A stretch of 64,000 bases of DNA from Schistosoma mansoni (lineage: Eukaryota; Platyhelminthes; Trematoda; Strigeidida; Schistosomatidae), in contig NC_031495.1 in assembly GCF_000237925.1 (NCBI RefSeq), positions 21,454,163 through 21,518,162 of the forward strand, read 5' to 3'. A program made the translations under genes and the position numbers. Positions 1 through 11,715 of this stretch are shown in pieces (position 1 is the stretch's first letter; every line of letters begins with the position of its first letter). Under the pieces are notes generated by a model, which saw only the letters and a list, made by a program, of their open reading frames with translations, had not been told where the DNA came from and searched no databases.

Positions 1-603
1 TGTTGAAGTAATAATAATAATAAAATGAAACTTACGTCATTCTTTTATAGCTGGATGAAAATTGTTTAAATAGTTTCTTTTTTTCTGATAAAGTTATCAA
101 ATAATAACGAACACAATTTCGCTATTTCATGTTAGCTTAATCGTCGTAACGAAAATATCACATGAATAAGTTACACATCCATCACTAAACGATGGTGTTA
201 CAGATAAGATTCTTAAAATGAACATTTTGATGATAATTCTTCCATGAGATGTGGACGATGTACAGTTTCATCTGTTTTATTCAAACTGTCCGTAAGATTT
301 TTTAGAATCATTCCACTGTTTCAATGACGAAAAGTTTTATTTGTCATACATTCATTGTAAAAACCTATCTATAAATGAGTTATTAAAGTTTTAACTACTA
401 TTGGGGGTTGATTAATTGGAGATAAGAACATCACAAAAATCATTTTTTAGACAAAGAGACTAATATACACGTTACTCAGACTATATTAACATAATATGGG
501 TAAATTTCATTCAGAGTTCCAAATTATGATAACTTTAAAATACTTCAATAAATTAATAAAAAGTTCATAAGTTTATAAGAATAGTAAAAATGGAACTGCT
601 TAC
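1..603. other. Intronic sequence of the LOXL-like gene, nothing recognised
   Basis: AT-rich sequence downstream, in the minus-strand sense, of the last LOXL exon found. A short AAT/ATA run sits at the left edge. No coding signal was seen; the remaining LOX catalytic exons should lie beyond the left edge of the window. Confidence 0.5.
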
Positions 604-766
604 ATGGATTATTATCAATAATTCTGTACACAATATCTGGCAAACAATTTTCTTCAAGAGCACATTCTAATAACCAAAGACTCATTTTCTGAATATACGC
701 AGATGTTTCTAAACTGTAGCGATCAGGTGATAAATCCGGTAGATCTAATATTTTTTCAAAAAAAGA
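604..766 (-). CDS. LOXL-like exon 5: start of lysyl oxidase catalytic domain
   Basis: The only open frame between TTTTCCATAG and a GTAAGC donor reads LDLPDLSPDRYSLE, then AYIQKMSLWLL and ECALEENCL. This follows the conserved opening of LOX/LOXL catalytic domains (DL-PD, the -YLQ- helix, C-x-EENCL). This exon is the main reason for calling the gene LOXL rather than another SRCR receptor. Confidence 0.75.
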
Positions 767-3700
767 CTATGGAAAACATTGTATACACGAAGTATTTTCG
801 TCACTTATGAAATTATAGTAGATTATCTTCAAGATAATTCCTTACGCTTCGTACATCTTTCGTCCTGATAACTGGTATTAAGCGAATCGCAAAGGTGTAT
901 GAATTCAGAAATGCTGACTATAGTTTATTATTTAATATCACTGATCACTAAGCCAGAAGCACAAAAAGTGAATTCGAGCAGAAAGTTTAGTGAAAGCAAA
1001 TACAGGGGAGAATTTAGAGTTGAATAAAGAAATGAATAAAGAGTCATACACTACAAAATATATGTGTATATTGAATGAGCTGGTCACAAAAATCTATACG
1101 AGACTGATGATAGTTTTTCTCAATATTACTGATATTTTTTCAGTTTGATTAGCAAATGTGTTGACTTTTGAACTAACGCAACCGATAAGCTGACTAATAC
1201 TTAGAATATCTTATGAAACACATGGACTAATGCAACTTAACGATTTCCTGTGTTTTTTGTTATTACAGTCAACTTGGAGCCATTTGTAGTAAATTTAGTG
1301 ACTTAAACAACTACAGCGTAAAGTTATTTAGTATCTTCTACTTCAATAACAGTATATTTATAAGCTCTGTTCACACGATCAATAGGTTATACAAATTTTC
1401 ATTTCCATCAACTTCTATTTACAACAATAGTAGGTCAGTTGAATAATCAAATCTACTATTTATTCTTTTAGTTCATAACTCAAGTGATTATCCCTAACAT
1501 ATAAAATTTCCCCTGTAATAAATAAAAGACTTTTCATGATATATGATATATAACTAACTTTCTAACTATAAAAAGTTACTGCTTAATCGCTAGGTTTTAT
1601 ATTTAATAAAATGAGTTATATATAGATGAGAAAAATCCGGAGACAGTTGTATGTATTCACTACATCTTTGTACACCTTCTTGTTTCAAATGTTTTGATTT
1701 AATATGATTTAATTTTTATAGTTTAATACACATTTATGCTTTACTAAAAAGATTAAATGGTGGCTTAAATGGAAAAATTAATCAGTATGATCATCTGCAT
1801 TACGATGATGTTTTACTTTGTATAATGATGACACAATATTAGTTAATGAATGGATTTTGATAAACACATAAAACTTAAACAAAGTACTAATTTTTATATA
1901 TAGTTGAAATCATGAGTCAATTGAAGCTAGACCACCATGGAAAACCTGGAAGCACTGGACGGCCGTTTCGCCCTATTTTGGGACTCCTCAGCAGTGCGCA
2001 CCCACGATCCCACCTCGCGAGATTCGAACCCAGGACCTACCAGTCTCGCGCCAGAGCACTTAACCGACAGACCACCGAGCCGGCACTAGTTTCTTCAAAG
2101 GGGCCATTCAATGTTTAATGATATAAGAATTTACGCCAATAATTCTCTTTTCTTTTATCGAATTCAATTCATTGGGTTTATTGTCGACTACTTTTAGTTA
2201 TTTTATTGTTTTGATGAACAATGGAAAATATTGTAAATAAGTTAAATCTATAGACTAAATGAAACTAGAATAAAACATAATAAGGAATATTAACTGTTAT
2301 AAATTAATTTAATTTATTTGATTACAGGTTTCTACAATCTGAAAGAATGAAGTGATATTTGAGAAATATATTTTAATTTTATTAGTTTAGATGATGAAAT
2401 AATTGAAGCTAGAACACCATGGAAAACCTAGAAGCACTGGACGGCCGTTTCGTCCTATTATGGGACTCCTCAGCAGTGCGCATATTTTACATTAAAAATC
2501 AAATTAATTCATTGATTAATGAGTTCTCTCTTTTTATTTTCTAATATTTACTTGACTTTTGATATAAGCGCTTATATTAATAAACAAATAATGTAAATGA
2601 ATTAATAATTAGATAAGATTAACAGTATATAACATTTACTCTTACTATTTGTACATTCAACAGCTGCTGCTAATTTTGACTGACATGAAATACCATTGTA
2701 ATCGATATAACTTTTACAATACTTTAAATCGGTCTCATTCCCATAACAATACCCAAGTATAGCAATTGGATTAGTGGTATTAATTCCAGTTTGTTCGATC
2801 GGCATCTAAAAGATAAGACGAAAGATGGCAAAGAAAAACATATTTTCGTTTCAAATAATTTTTTTTACTAAACTATGTTAGTGAAAGCAATATATGTATA
2901 ACTATATATTGCAATAAGGCCTGGTGTGTATCTAATTGAAAACAGTATTATTTAGTGATGTCTTTTCTAAATTATAGATATGTGCTATAGTTATGTATCA
3001 TAAACCAACGTTTTGTTCTTTTCAAAACCTATACTTCAGCGAGGTAGTAATCAACGAGAACGCAAGTGGGGGCAACCAAACATATTTCAATACATTACAT
3101 AATATCTTGGTAAAATCTGAGAACCATACAGTAAATACTTCATTTTCAAAAATCCATCAACTGTCTCAGACTTTGTTGTTCCTTCGTTTCCATATTAATC
3201 AATCTCTGTTCTCGTTATCTCCTCTTCGATTTTCTCAACCTCCTGTCGCCAGGCACCCCACATCCGATTGGTGATACATACTACTTATTTCCGCCGACGT
3301 CAATAGCACACACCACACCAATACTTTCCAAACTGATCTCAGTAACTGATAGATAATTTTAGCTTTTTTATTTCGAAAGATCTTTGAATTTTGAAGATAC
3401 GAACGTATTTTTAACGAGTCAATTAGTAAAATCTATAGAAAGTATCCATTCAATCAATCGTACTTTAACAAAGTGTAAGAGAACTCGTCTAACATACCGC
3501 GATAACTCTACCTCCACGACCAGCATTTAATTGATGACAAAATACAATTGCTTCAGCTGCATGGAAATGATCTGAACATACTGTTCCCTTTGTTCCATTT
3601 TTTGTTTCAATTAAAACTGGAATGAATATAGATGATTGTGGATGGTGACTCAAGTTCAATTGTTGACTGATCACTTTGAATTTTATCTAATTGGTTTAAA

Positions 3701-6700
3701 GTGAGAAAATATTAAAATCTATTTATCTGTAAACGAATTGCAATATAACTTTTCTTCTAACAAAACTCATTGTCCAAACCAATTGATAACTGTACATTCT
3801 TAGAGAATAATCGAATTCTATGGATTAATTTGCAGCGTGATAACTAGTCTAGTTGAGTAGAAATACCTATGAAATTCGTTTGATGTTAAGTGCTTGTAAA
3901 CTATTAGCAAAAAGCCGTGGCTCTAATAGTCGTGCTGGTTGGCATTCGTAGCAAGGTATTTTATAAATTTCAAGGGAACTAAAACTCTTTATGTGTTTCG
4001 AACATAAGTCGCTCTTTGTCTTAGTCAAAAATGTTAACGCTAGGTTATTTGGATGGAGACTGATTTTCTGTAGAACTGAGATATTTGTACTAGCTTGGCT
4101 GATGTACTTTCATGGGCTCTAAAGATCAAACAAATGTAACGTCGGTTACTTTATAGTGCTTATAAAAAACAAAAATACTCTTTTCTGCCTGAATAAATTG
4201 AGAATTTGGTAAAAAAAAGAAAGCATAAGTTATAAATACTGTTAAAATTATAGATCCATCACAAACACCACTGAAACATGTGATCCATAAGAATTTCTTA
4301 AACATTTCACTAATTCCTCGAGAGTTTTTATAATTTTCATCAAGATTTGTATTTGCTCAGTCTATTTATTGGGTAGGCCGTGTAGTATCTTATGAATAAT
4401 ATAAAAAAATTCTAAATATGAACAACAGAAAACCCCACTGACGGTTGATTGGTTATAGTAATCTCAGAAATATTCATTTGAGTGATTAGTTTGTTTATCA
4501 CTAAATTGGATAAGAAATAATGAAGATTCAATAAAGAAAACCTCCTTTTTTACAGTGTCATTTAATAAGGCTGTACAACCGTAATAACAGACACCTTAAA
4601 TGAGTATACATACAAAAAATCATATTTTTAACGTGATCAAAAGTCCTATGAAGTGTCAAAAGAAACCATGCAATCAACCAATGAATAGACGGTAAAGTCA
4701 GATACTAGACGGGACATATTTGTTCATTCGAAGAACATGGAAAAAGTGTGAATAAGCTAAGGTAGTAACTTCTAAATCTATAAGGGATTTATTATTCTAA
4801 TTTTTGAAAATATATTACAATGAGGGCCTAGAAGTTCTGTTCTTGAATGTACGAATCAAATTTTTTATGATAAATTAACAACGATCTTTCTGTGCGTAAA
4901 ATTCTGTCTCGTATTCCAGAAGAGCTAAATTATATAATCTTATAAGTGATTTTAAAAACTACTTCATTCGCTGAGATTTTACTTCTAAACGGATTACAAA
5001 TTCAGAGTTGATTAAATATTCAAATACAGAACTAATAATTTCAATAGTGTAATAAGAAGACAAGGATTATCAGAACTATGTGATATATTACCGCAATACA
5101 TTTCGGAATACTAAAGATTCCCATTGTGTTGTTCCAATACATTTCGAACAATCTGATCACACATATACTTGTTAAGAACATTTATATATAAAAATGAAAG
5201 GTCAACTAGACTGGAAATGGGGGTTTATAGAAAACAAGGATAATGATAATAATAATACTACTAATAATAATGTGAAAACAATTTGAAACCTAATGACTGT
5301 GGTTAATAAGCTAATAAGGTAAGAACAAACTGCTTTTGAATACACAAAGGGGGTTTGAATTTTTGTATGACTAAGGCTTCAATAAACCTTGATATACGCT
5401 CTTTTACACTTTCATACAACACCACAAAAACCGAGTTAAGATCAATCTTATGGCCTGTTTCGATTATATGTTTGGCAATGGAGGATGATAGATGTTTATC
5501 CTCAACTCTTATTGGGTCATTTGATTTTATTTGTTTCTGCAACCATTTTTGCACATGTTCACACACTCTAATTTCAGATCACGATTGCTACTCTCTATGT
5601 ATGTGTGACCACACACACATTTAAATTGGTAAATGCAGTGGGATGTGACATAAACGTTTCCATGTCTTTTAGGTTTTGAATGAAGCATGGACGTCGTTCT
5701 TTCTTTGATAATGACCTTCGCTGCATAATACGTTTTGTTGGTGATTGATTTAAGCCTTTGTTTCAATAAAAGGCTATTTGAATCACCTCTAAATGATGAG
5801 GTGATGTAGGCAGGCTTTTTTTCTGCAAGGCAACAGTAGGTCTCACTATACCATGAACTTTCCATCTGTTTATGGGTTTAAGGGGATAGCCATTTCCCAT
5901 TAATGTCTTGTTTAACAATTCAACATTATCATCAATAGCATCATTTGTGCAAATACGATCAAGCCTGTTAAATGGACACCTTATCAAACCCCATTTGTAT
6001 TGCACAAGGCGATAACTATAATATCTAAGGTATTGGCTTGTCAACGTTGGTTTTCGGAAAATGGGTCCTTTGATTGAGCCATCTTCTCGTCTACTTAGAA
6101 GTATATTCAGGAAGGGAAGTTGGTCGTTCTTCTCCTCTTCGCATGAGAGACTGATGTGATTTTAAATACTGTTAGTTTATATAATACACAGTTCATATCC
6201 TCCTTTCTTTCACAGATAACTAAGATATCACCCACGTATCTCTTATAAAGTGACATGTTTTTGATTAGATCTTCAGCCAGATTTTCAACATGTGCCATGA
6301 ACTCATCGGCTAATAATGGTCCTAATCATATTATATTCACATTTGGAAAACAATAATTATAAGATTAGAAACTCTTTTTTATAGAAGCTAGATTTCTATA
6401 TAAATCAAACAGTTATACTAAGCATGTTACAGTTTAGATTATCGAACTGGAATTTTTTATTCTATTTTACTCCATAGATAGACATCTTTGACGTTTTCGT
6501 TTACTTGATAAAGTAGTTGTCGTAAACTAAGTGGCTCCTAAACTGTTAACTTTACGACAGTTCAAATAAACAAACTTGTTGAAAGTGTATTTGTATTGTA
6601 AAAATGTTGATTGTCCTAATAGAAAACAGTTTATAGTTTACGTACTTTAGACATTTTTTCTAACTCCAACTGAGTAAATTTCAATTTAAGCGGATTCCAT

Positions 6701-9700
6701 AAAGGCTTATCTATTATTACAGCTTTTTGAGCACATTTTACACCAGCTTCTTCATTAATTCGACAATCATGTACACCCCAACCGTTAAATCTACAATCAG
6801 TTAGACGTTTTTCACTACCAGTACAATGAACTTCATCCATTAAATAATTTGCTGAAATGTAGAAAAAAACATTTTAATTGTCGACTAACTTTTTAATTAT
6901 TGAAACATGAAGTTACTTATATAGTATTAAGTAGTATTACTTCAATAATGTAAAATTACCAATGTATATTCATTATTCGTAGTGTAGTTATGATTATTAT
7001 TTATTTTCAACAAACTACAGAAGAACTCTGTTATTCTGACTGTTCGTTTGAATCATTCCTTTAAATATCTTACGAACTTATTCACAAGTATCTGATCCAA
7101 TCTTTGAAAAACAAAACTAATCGATAAATCAGAAGTATGTAGAAGTAACATGAAGATTTCAATGATCCATTTTCAATGATTGATATTAAAAGTACTTGTT
7201 GTATCTAAATAAAATCCTGTTATAAATATAAAAACACTTCATCTTAATGATTACAACATATACATCGTTATGTAATTAGAAAAAAGTGTTCAAATAAATA
7301 GAATGTTCTATGGTCTGTTTTTTTTGATAATCCACTTTAATAATTAAATAGAGTAAAGAAAAAAATGTATAAGGAGATGGAAAATTATCATAGACTTGAT
7401 TAATCTTCTTTAGTAAGTAGTTTGCAAGAAAAGTAGTTAAGTCGACTGACCTCATTACTTGATCAGTGTAATTTTATGGCAATACGTTAAATTGCATGAC
7501 TACATATTAACTGTTATAAGTTATTTGGAATCATATTCGTCTTTGAAAAAGCCTAATATTTCACAACGTAGATAATATATATATCCATTTAACTTTATGT
7601 ATAAAGTGTATCCGTTGTCATGGAGTACAAAACAGCAATGCACTTGGTTCATAAAACTATTCTTTTAATCTGATCCTTCTAGTAGTCAAGACTTCAAAAC
7701 TAAATATTCATTCATAGACACAGAAAATCACCCTTTATTTTGATAAACATGGTTGAAATCCTCTCATCAACACTGAAATTCATAACTCAATAACACTTTT
7801 TACTTAATAACTTGTATATTTTTGACAGCTAAGATTATGTCATATATATTCATGTATTTGATCACCTGCTCACTGGTTAAGTCGTTCAGAGTCATTCACC
7901 TAGGATTCAGGAATATTATCAATTCAGTAACCCAAATCATTTGATAACTTTTCACACTAACTGAATAATTATAGCATTGCGAATAAGGTTAGTATACTGT
8001 GTTGTCTGTATGAATAAATGATTCATTTGTACTTGATGTGTTCCTGATTTCGAATTCCAAAAACAACACATTCGTTTGTGTTCACCTAGTTCTGACTTAA
8101 ATTTCGCTATTTTGAGGATTCCTAGTTAGTATGATACTTTAGATACTTCTAAATGTCACGAATACTCAGTGAGGTCATCAAATAGATTACTTTACAATGT
8201 CCCACATTTCAAAAGTTACATTCATTTGAAATTTCAGTTTAATAACCTCATTACGCACTTTGGAATTTCACATACATTCTAGACAAAATATCTATAGATT
8301 TTCAAATACGCCTTGTCGATAAGCTGAAGGAAATCTAACATACTATTTGAACCTTATATGTTATTTACATTTTACTGGCTCTGTATCCAGTCCAACTAAT
8401 GGCTTCAAAGCTAAATTGAGTAAAGAACTCATAATAGATTTCGAATGTGTATCAGAACTATGTTCTGATAATCTTCGTCTTCTTATTACACATTTGAAAT
8501 TTATCAAAGGAACTAATTGCTTTAAATTTTATTATAGATTATCTATCTAATAAATCAGTATATTATCGAAACTCTCAAGTCCACTGAAATTTCACATTTA
8601 TTGCCGGTACCAACGACCAAAAACTTGTACAAAACATTGAATTCAAATTCAGATTACTTTGTGACAACATCTTAGGATTATATTGACGGGACAGAATCAC
8701 ACATAAAAAGGATGTTCACGCAAACCATCTACATTTTCATTTATTGCTCGTTAAGAACACACAAAATGTATCTTATTAATAGATTTTAAATAATCTGACG
8801 CCTGTGGAGCTAATAAGGAAAGAAAATGTATGAATTTCTGAGTTTATATATTTCCTGTAGTTCATATAAATTTAAACAGCAAATATAGAAGACAGAAAAT
8901 ATCTATGATAATCGGAATAAATTCAGTAACTTTCAGGAATATTAAACTTTTCCACTATCCTCTTTCAAAGATCATGTATTAATAAATGGGCAGACGTTAA
9001 GACAGAAGAGAATGATCATTAGCTGTTGTGTGATCTTTAATTTTATCTTTAGTTAAGTCTATTTAATTATTTCGACATCCTCTCAGAGCGACTGAGGAGT
9101 CATAATTGATTGACTTTACGAAGTAAGATATTATTGTACATACTTTCTCATTCCAAACCATTTGAAAGAAGAATAAAAAAATCGTAAACGTGAATAAAAA
9201 TTGACTTACTATGAGAACATTAGTGACTTAATTTGGTTTGATTTAAGAAATATGGATTTTCTGTAAGATTGTTTCTACAATTTACATATAAAGTAAATCA
9301 GTAGGACATACACAAGTTGGAAGTAGACATGGGGTCAACAGATGAATGTTCACAGATTATCAGTATACTCTTCTTTCTAGGAAATTCTTATGAATATACA
9401 AGAAAGGTATTAATGGGACACTCAACTGGTCAAAAATATCCTCGTCTTAACAAGAGGTGCAATTATTATGTCTATCTACAACCAAATACTTTTTTTTTTG
9501 CGACTTTTGCAGGCAAAATGTTTATTATTTGGCATCTTGCTATCTGTAAAGTATACATAATTTTATTTTATATCTGTATTTATTTCCCTGATCAGCAGCA
9601 ATTTGTAAGTAGGTCACCACGGATACGAATACAGACCAGTGAATTAGATAAAAAGTGTTTTGATTATCTTTTATCTTTGTGTAGGACTCGTTTCTGTTCT

Positions 9701-10165
9701 TACATCTTAACCACATTGTATTCAAAAAGGTTTGAAGGGAGTCAAAAAGCACCTGAGAACATTATTTATTGTTAAACTTTAGTGGGAATTTCATTTATGT
9801 AGGATATACGAAAATATTTTTGTAGCTCAATGAAATGAAATTTCACATCACTAACCTTGAGAGCTTGATCCGAATCTATTACGTCTGTGTACTTCAAGAG
9901 CGTGACCCATTCCTAATTGTCTACAAACAACATTTGCTTCTTTCATTGTCCAGTGATCATCACATACTTTGCCCCAACCATACGTTCTATAAACTAGTAC
10001 AGTACCAGTTTGTTCACTTGGACCATCGACCAATTTAATATCACCATCATAATTTACTGAAGAACATTGTATATTTGCAATGAGGAAATCCACAACAATT
10101 GTAGTGATGATAATGATTGTATTTTGATTACGAAACGAAGTTTTATCAGAATTAGTTCTAGACAT
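604..10165 (-). CDS. Lysyl oxidase-like protein with two SRCR domains (partial, 5 exons)
   Basis: Secreted or membrane-anchored copper amine oxidase of the LOXL2/3/4 type, expected to oxidise lysines of collagen and elastin-like matrix proteins outside the cell. Exons on the minus strand: 10165-9856, 6851-6646, 3686-3498, 2805-2646 and 766-604, with GT-AG junctions; phases agree across the first four. The start is the ATG at 10165, followed by a hydrophobic segment (about residues 16-34) that could be a signal peptide or anchor. SRCR domain 1 is split over exons 1-2 (GWGKVCDDHW, VVCRQLG, VHCTGSE, GVKC). A more divergent SRCR domain 2 is split over exons 3-4 (GTVCSDHF, YCYGNETDLKYC). The last exon reads LPDLSPDRYSLE and ECALEENCL, matching the start of the LOX domain. 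The copper-binding His cluster lies beyond the window. Vertebrate LOXL2 has four SRCR domains; only two are seen here. The exon 4-5 phase does not close, so one small exon may be missing. Confidence 0.82.
1919..2086 (-). mobile_element. SM-alpha-like SINE, full length, with hammerhead
   Basis: Read on the minus strand: a tRNA-like head with A-box-like TGGTCTGTCGGTTAAG and B-box GGTTCGAATCT, then a hammerhead module, then a short 3' tail ending CTAGCTTCAATT. This is the schistosome SM-alpha design. It lies in a LOXL intron in the same orientation as the gene. Confidence 0.85.
1945..2000 (-). ncRNA. Hammerhead ribozyme, intact core
   Basis: On the minus strand: stem I 5' strand GCACTG (1997-1992), core CTGAGGA fitting CUGANGA (1991-1985), stem II GTCC/GGGC, GAAA (1969-1966), a very short stem III (ACGGCCGT), TC with C17 at 1958, and stem I 3' strand CAGTGC (1957-1952), a perfect match. 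Every invariant base I can place is present. Predicted cleavage is between 1958 and 1957. Confidence 0.85.
2401..2482 (-). mobile_element. Truncated SM-alpha-like SINE reduced to ribozyme plus tail
   Basis: Shares the 3' two-fifths of the SINE at 1919-2086 (tail AATTGAAGCTAG through the hammerhead to GCGCA) and then stops. The tRNA-like head is absent, so this is a 5'-truncated copy whose break lies just outside stem I. Same orientation as the LOXL gene. Confidence 0.82.
2430..2481 (-). ncRNA. Hammerhead ribozyme, intact core, minimal copy
   Basis: On the minus strand: GCACTG (2479-2474), CTGAGGA, stem II GTCC/GGAC with four Watson-Crick pairs, GAAA (2451-2448), stem III ACGGCCGT, C17 at 2440, and CAGTGC (2439-2434). 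Stem I is perfect and stem II is better paired than in the neighbouring copy. Confidence 0.82.
2646..2805 (-). CDS. LOXL-like exon 4: second half of SRCR 2
   Basis: The acceptor is TTATCTTTTAG. Encodes YCYGNETDLKYC, NGISCQ and LAAAVEC, the usual closing cysteines of an SRCR domain. The GTAAGA donor leaves phase 1, which does not match phase 0 at the LOX exon at 766. Either a short exon in between or another splice choice is needed. Confidence 0.72.
3498..3686 (-). CDS. LOXL-like exon 3: first half of SRCR 2
   Basis: 63 codons in phase 0 between AATTAG and GTATGT. Contains GTKGTVCSDHFHAAEAIVFC, the first cysteine pair of an SRCR fold. The domain is more divergent than SRCR 1. Confidence 0.7.
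5290..6345 (-). mobile_element. Penelope-like element fragment: RT end plus GIY-YIG endonuclease
   Basis: Minus-strand remnant inside a LOXL intron. Near 6330-6190 it reads as the end of a Penelope reverse transcriptase (GPLLADEFMAHVENL, then YVGDILVI where YVDD is usual). Near 6065-5640 come blocks with FRKPTLTSQYLRYYS and KSITNKTYYAAKVI. Near 5640-5300 lies a GIY-YIG-type nuclease (YQFKCVCGHTYI, then HLSSSIAKHIIETGH). The frame is broken several times and the upstream RT is missing, so this is a dead 5'-truncated copy. Perere-10-like Penelopes are known from schistosomes; subfamily not assigned. Confidence 0.75.
6646..6851 (-). CDS. LOXL-like exon 2: second half of SRCR 1
   Basis: The acceptor is TACATTTCAG. 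Joined in phase 1, it completes the SRCR domain with DEVHCTGSEKRLTDC, GWGVHDCR and EEAGVKC. The donor GTACGT follows a complete AAA codon. 206 nt. Confidence 0.8.
6852..9855. other. LOXL-like intron 1, no gene recognised
   Basis: A 3.0-kb AT-rich intron splitting SRCR domain 1. A 152-codon open frame at 9317-9775 on the plus strand resembles nothing I know and looks like chance. No repeat was identified with confidence. Confidence 0.5.
9856..10165 (-). CDS. LOXL-like exon 1: N-terminal hydrophobic segment and first half of SRCR 1
   Basis: Starts at the ATG at 10165. Encodes a run rich in Ile, Thr and Val ending ANIQC, then an SRCR start (DIKLVDGPSEQTGTVLVY, GWGKVCDDHW, ANVVCRQLGMG). It ends in phase 1 at CAAG before a GTTAGT donor. 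The 3.0-kb intron that follows splits the SRCR domain. Confidence 0.8.
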
Positions 10166-11303
10166 TATAAAATTATTTTACAATATATTCAGTATTTTCT
10201 CTCATTTATATATAAGTCAATGTTCATGCTGGAGCAATTTGAAAGTGAACATATTTTGAATTAATTTCTTAGTGTATTTTATTCGAGTGAATATGCTGAT
10301 CAAGAAAAGTGTAAATGTTTTTTGTTCATGCAAATGAGAGTATGAATTAAATAAGTAACTTTATCTAACCACCTTTATTAAGTAAAACCACTAATATATT
10401 ACTAAATGAGATTAGATTATAAGCAAGTGGTTGAATGGTTAGTTAGTTAGTTAGTTAGTTGTACATTTTTGTTATTATCGAGATGAGATCATCAAAGTAC
10501 GAAAAGAAAGTTTGTCCAAAATATATTTTACATAAGTCGATAAATCAAGCTTTTGTTGTAACTAGATTGTAAATAACGAAAAGCTGTTTCTTGCAACAAA
10601 ACTACTTTTTCTAATTTCCAGAATGCTTTGGTCTATGATGTGTAAAGTGATCAGCACTATCAAAGTACAATTAACTAATTGTTGACATGTTAAAAACGAA
10701 TATAGACATACATGAACATTTCTGATTAAATAATTAGATGAAACTGGAACACATGAGTATTTCAGTTTGAGTAACCGGAGGGTTACAGCGGTTAGTCATA
10801 TCATAAAAATATTGTTCTAAGCTGAGTGTATATGCCTTAACTTGATAAATGGGTTTCGCTAGAAAATTCAAAATTAAATAAATTCTTTTTATTTAGGTAA
10901 TTTTCAATATGATAAGCTAGACAACTGTTTAGAAAGACAATTAATTACGTCAAAAACAGTAATTAGGGAATATCACTGAGTTGCAAACAATACGCAGTGG
11001 TGAATAAATCCCCAAAATAAGTGGTTCTAGAAGTCATCAACAATTATGCTTACTTCATAAGTTTTACTGGACACACCTAACTGAAAGCTTTCGGTCATAT
11101 ATCCGCATGAAATCACAAGTGGGTGCGCTGTACCACTCATCTCTTGCAACCACTACCTTGAATGGATCAAACGCTTTTCGGGAATTTGATAGCTTTTCAA
11201 ATATATCATAGAACCACTTCATTTCTGATTTCTCACTTGACTGAGTCGGTATATTCCGATTATAAAGGTGTTACTTGTAAAGGTGTTGTTAAGCTCCAAA
11301 TAG
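10166..11303. other. Upstream region of the LOXL-like gene
   Basis: Flanking DNA that should contain the LOXL promoter. Apart from a TTAG microsatellite near 10440 no signal was recognised. Confidence 0.4.
10438..10462. repeat. (TTAG)n microsatellite
   Basis: Five to six tandem TTAG units in an otherwise unremarkable AT-rich flank. Confidence 0.9.
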
Positions 11304-11419
11304 CTGTGGCATCTTTAGTGCTGAGATTAACGTGATCTGGTACACCAATTATTATGCTACGAGTCTGTTCCTCGTTGAAACATTTTATATCATTTTTTAA
11401 TTCATATTTTTGCAGTTTG
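11304..11419 (+). repeat. Dispersed ~115-bp repeat, copy 1
   Basis: Similar throughout to 49850-49965: both begin CTGTGG and end in a T-rich tract plus TTTTTGCAG. The second copy directly precedes a Gypsy pol fossil and this one lies upstream of a Gypsy gag remnant. It is therefore probably part of the leader or LTR of that Gypsy family. Confidence 0.55.
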
Positions 11420-11551
11420 TGATATTGTTCTCATGTTTTCGGATATCTCCTTTCTCGTTCATTGTTATATTATGTCTTCATCAAGGTTGAACAGACATCT
11501 TAATTACTTAGGATTAAACCTCTTTAGCGTCCAACAACTCGGCTGATGCGA

Positions 11552-11715
11552 TGTGGTGTTTAAATAAATCAATGACTTCTTAGGAGTGATGACTGTTGTG
11601 ATTTTGAATTCAAAATACAATACATTCGTTCGGGCTCATCTAATACTTCTTGATTACATTGAGTTATTCCTGGGATTACTAATTCATACTACAATTCAAA
11701 TACTTCTGATTATCA
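11552..11715 (+). repeat. Left LTR
   Basis: 164 bp, almost identical to 13468-13631. The end could lie two bases further right, at ATA. Confidence 0.8.

Noticed and set aside
1975-2090. tRNA gene on the minus strand
   Set aside because: A- and B-box-like sequences are present, but no acceptor stem closes and the segment continues into a hammerhead and SINE tail; it is a SINE head. The same applies to 23248-23310 and 29205-29275.
9317-9775. 152-codon open frame on the plus strand
   Set aside because: Lies in a LOXL intron on the opposite strand, no family resemblance, composition of translated AT-rich DNA.
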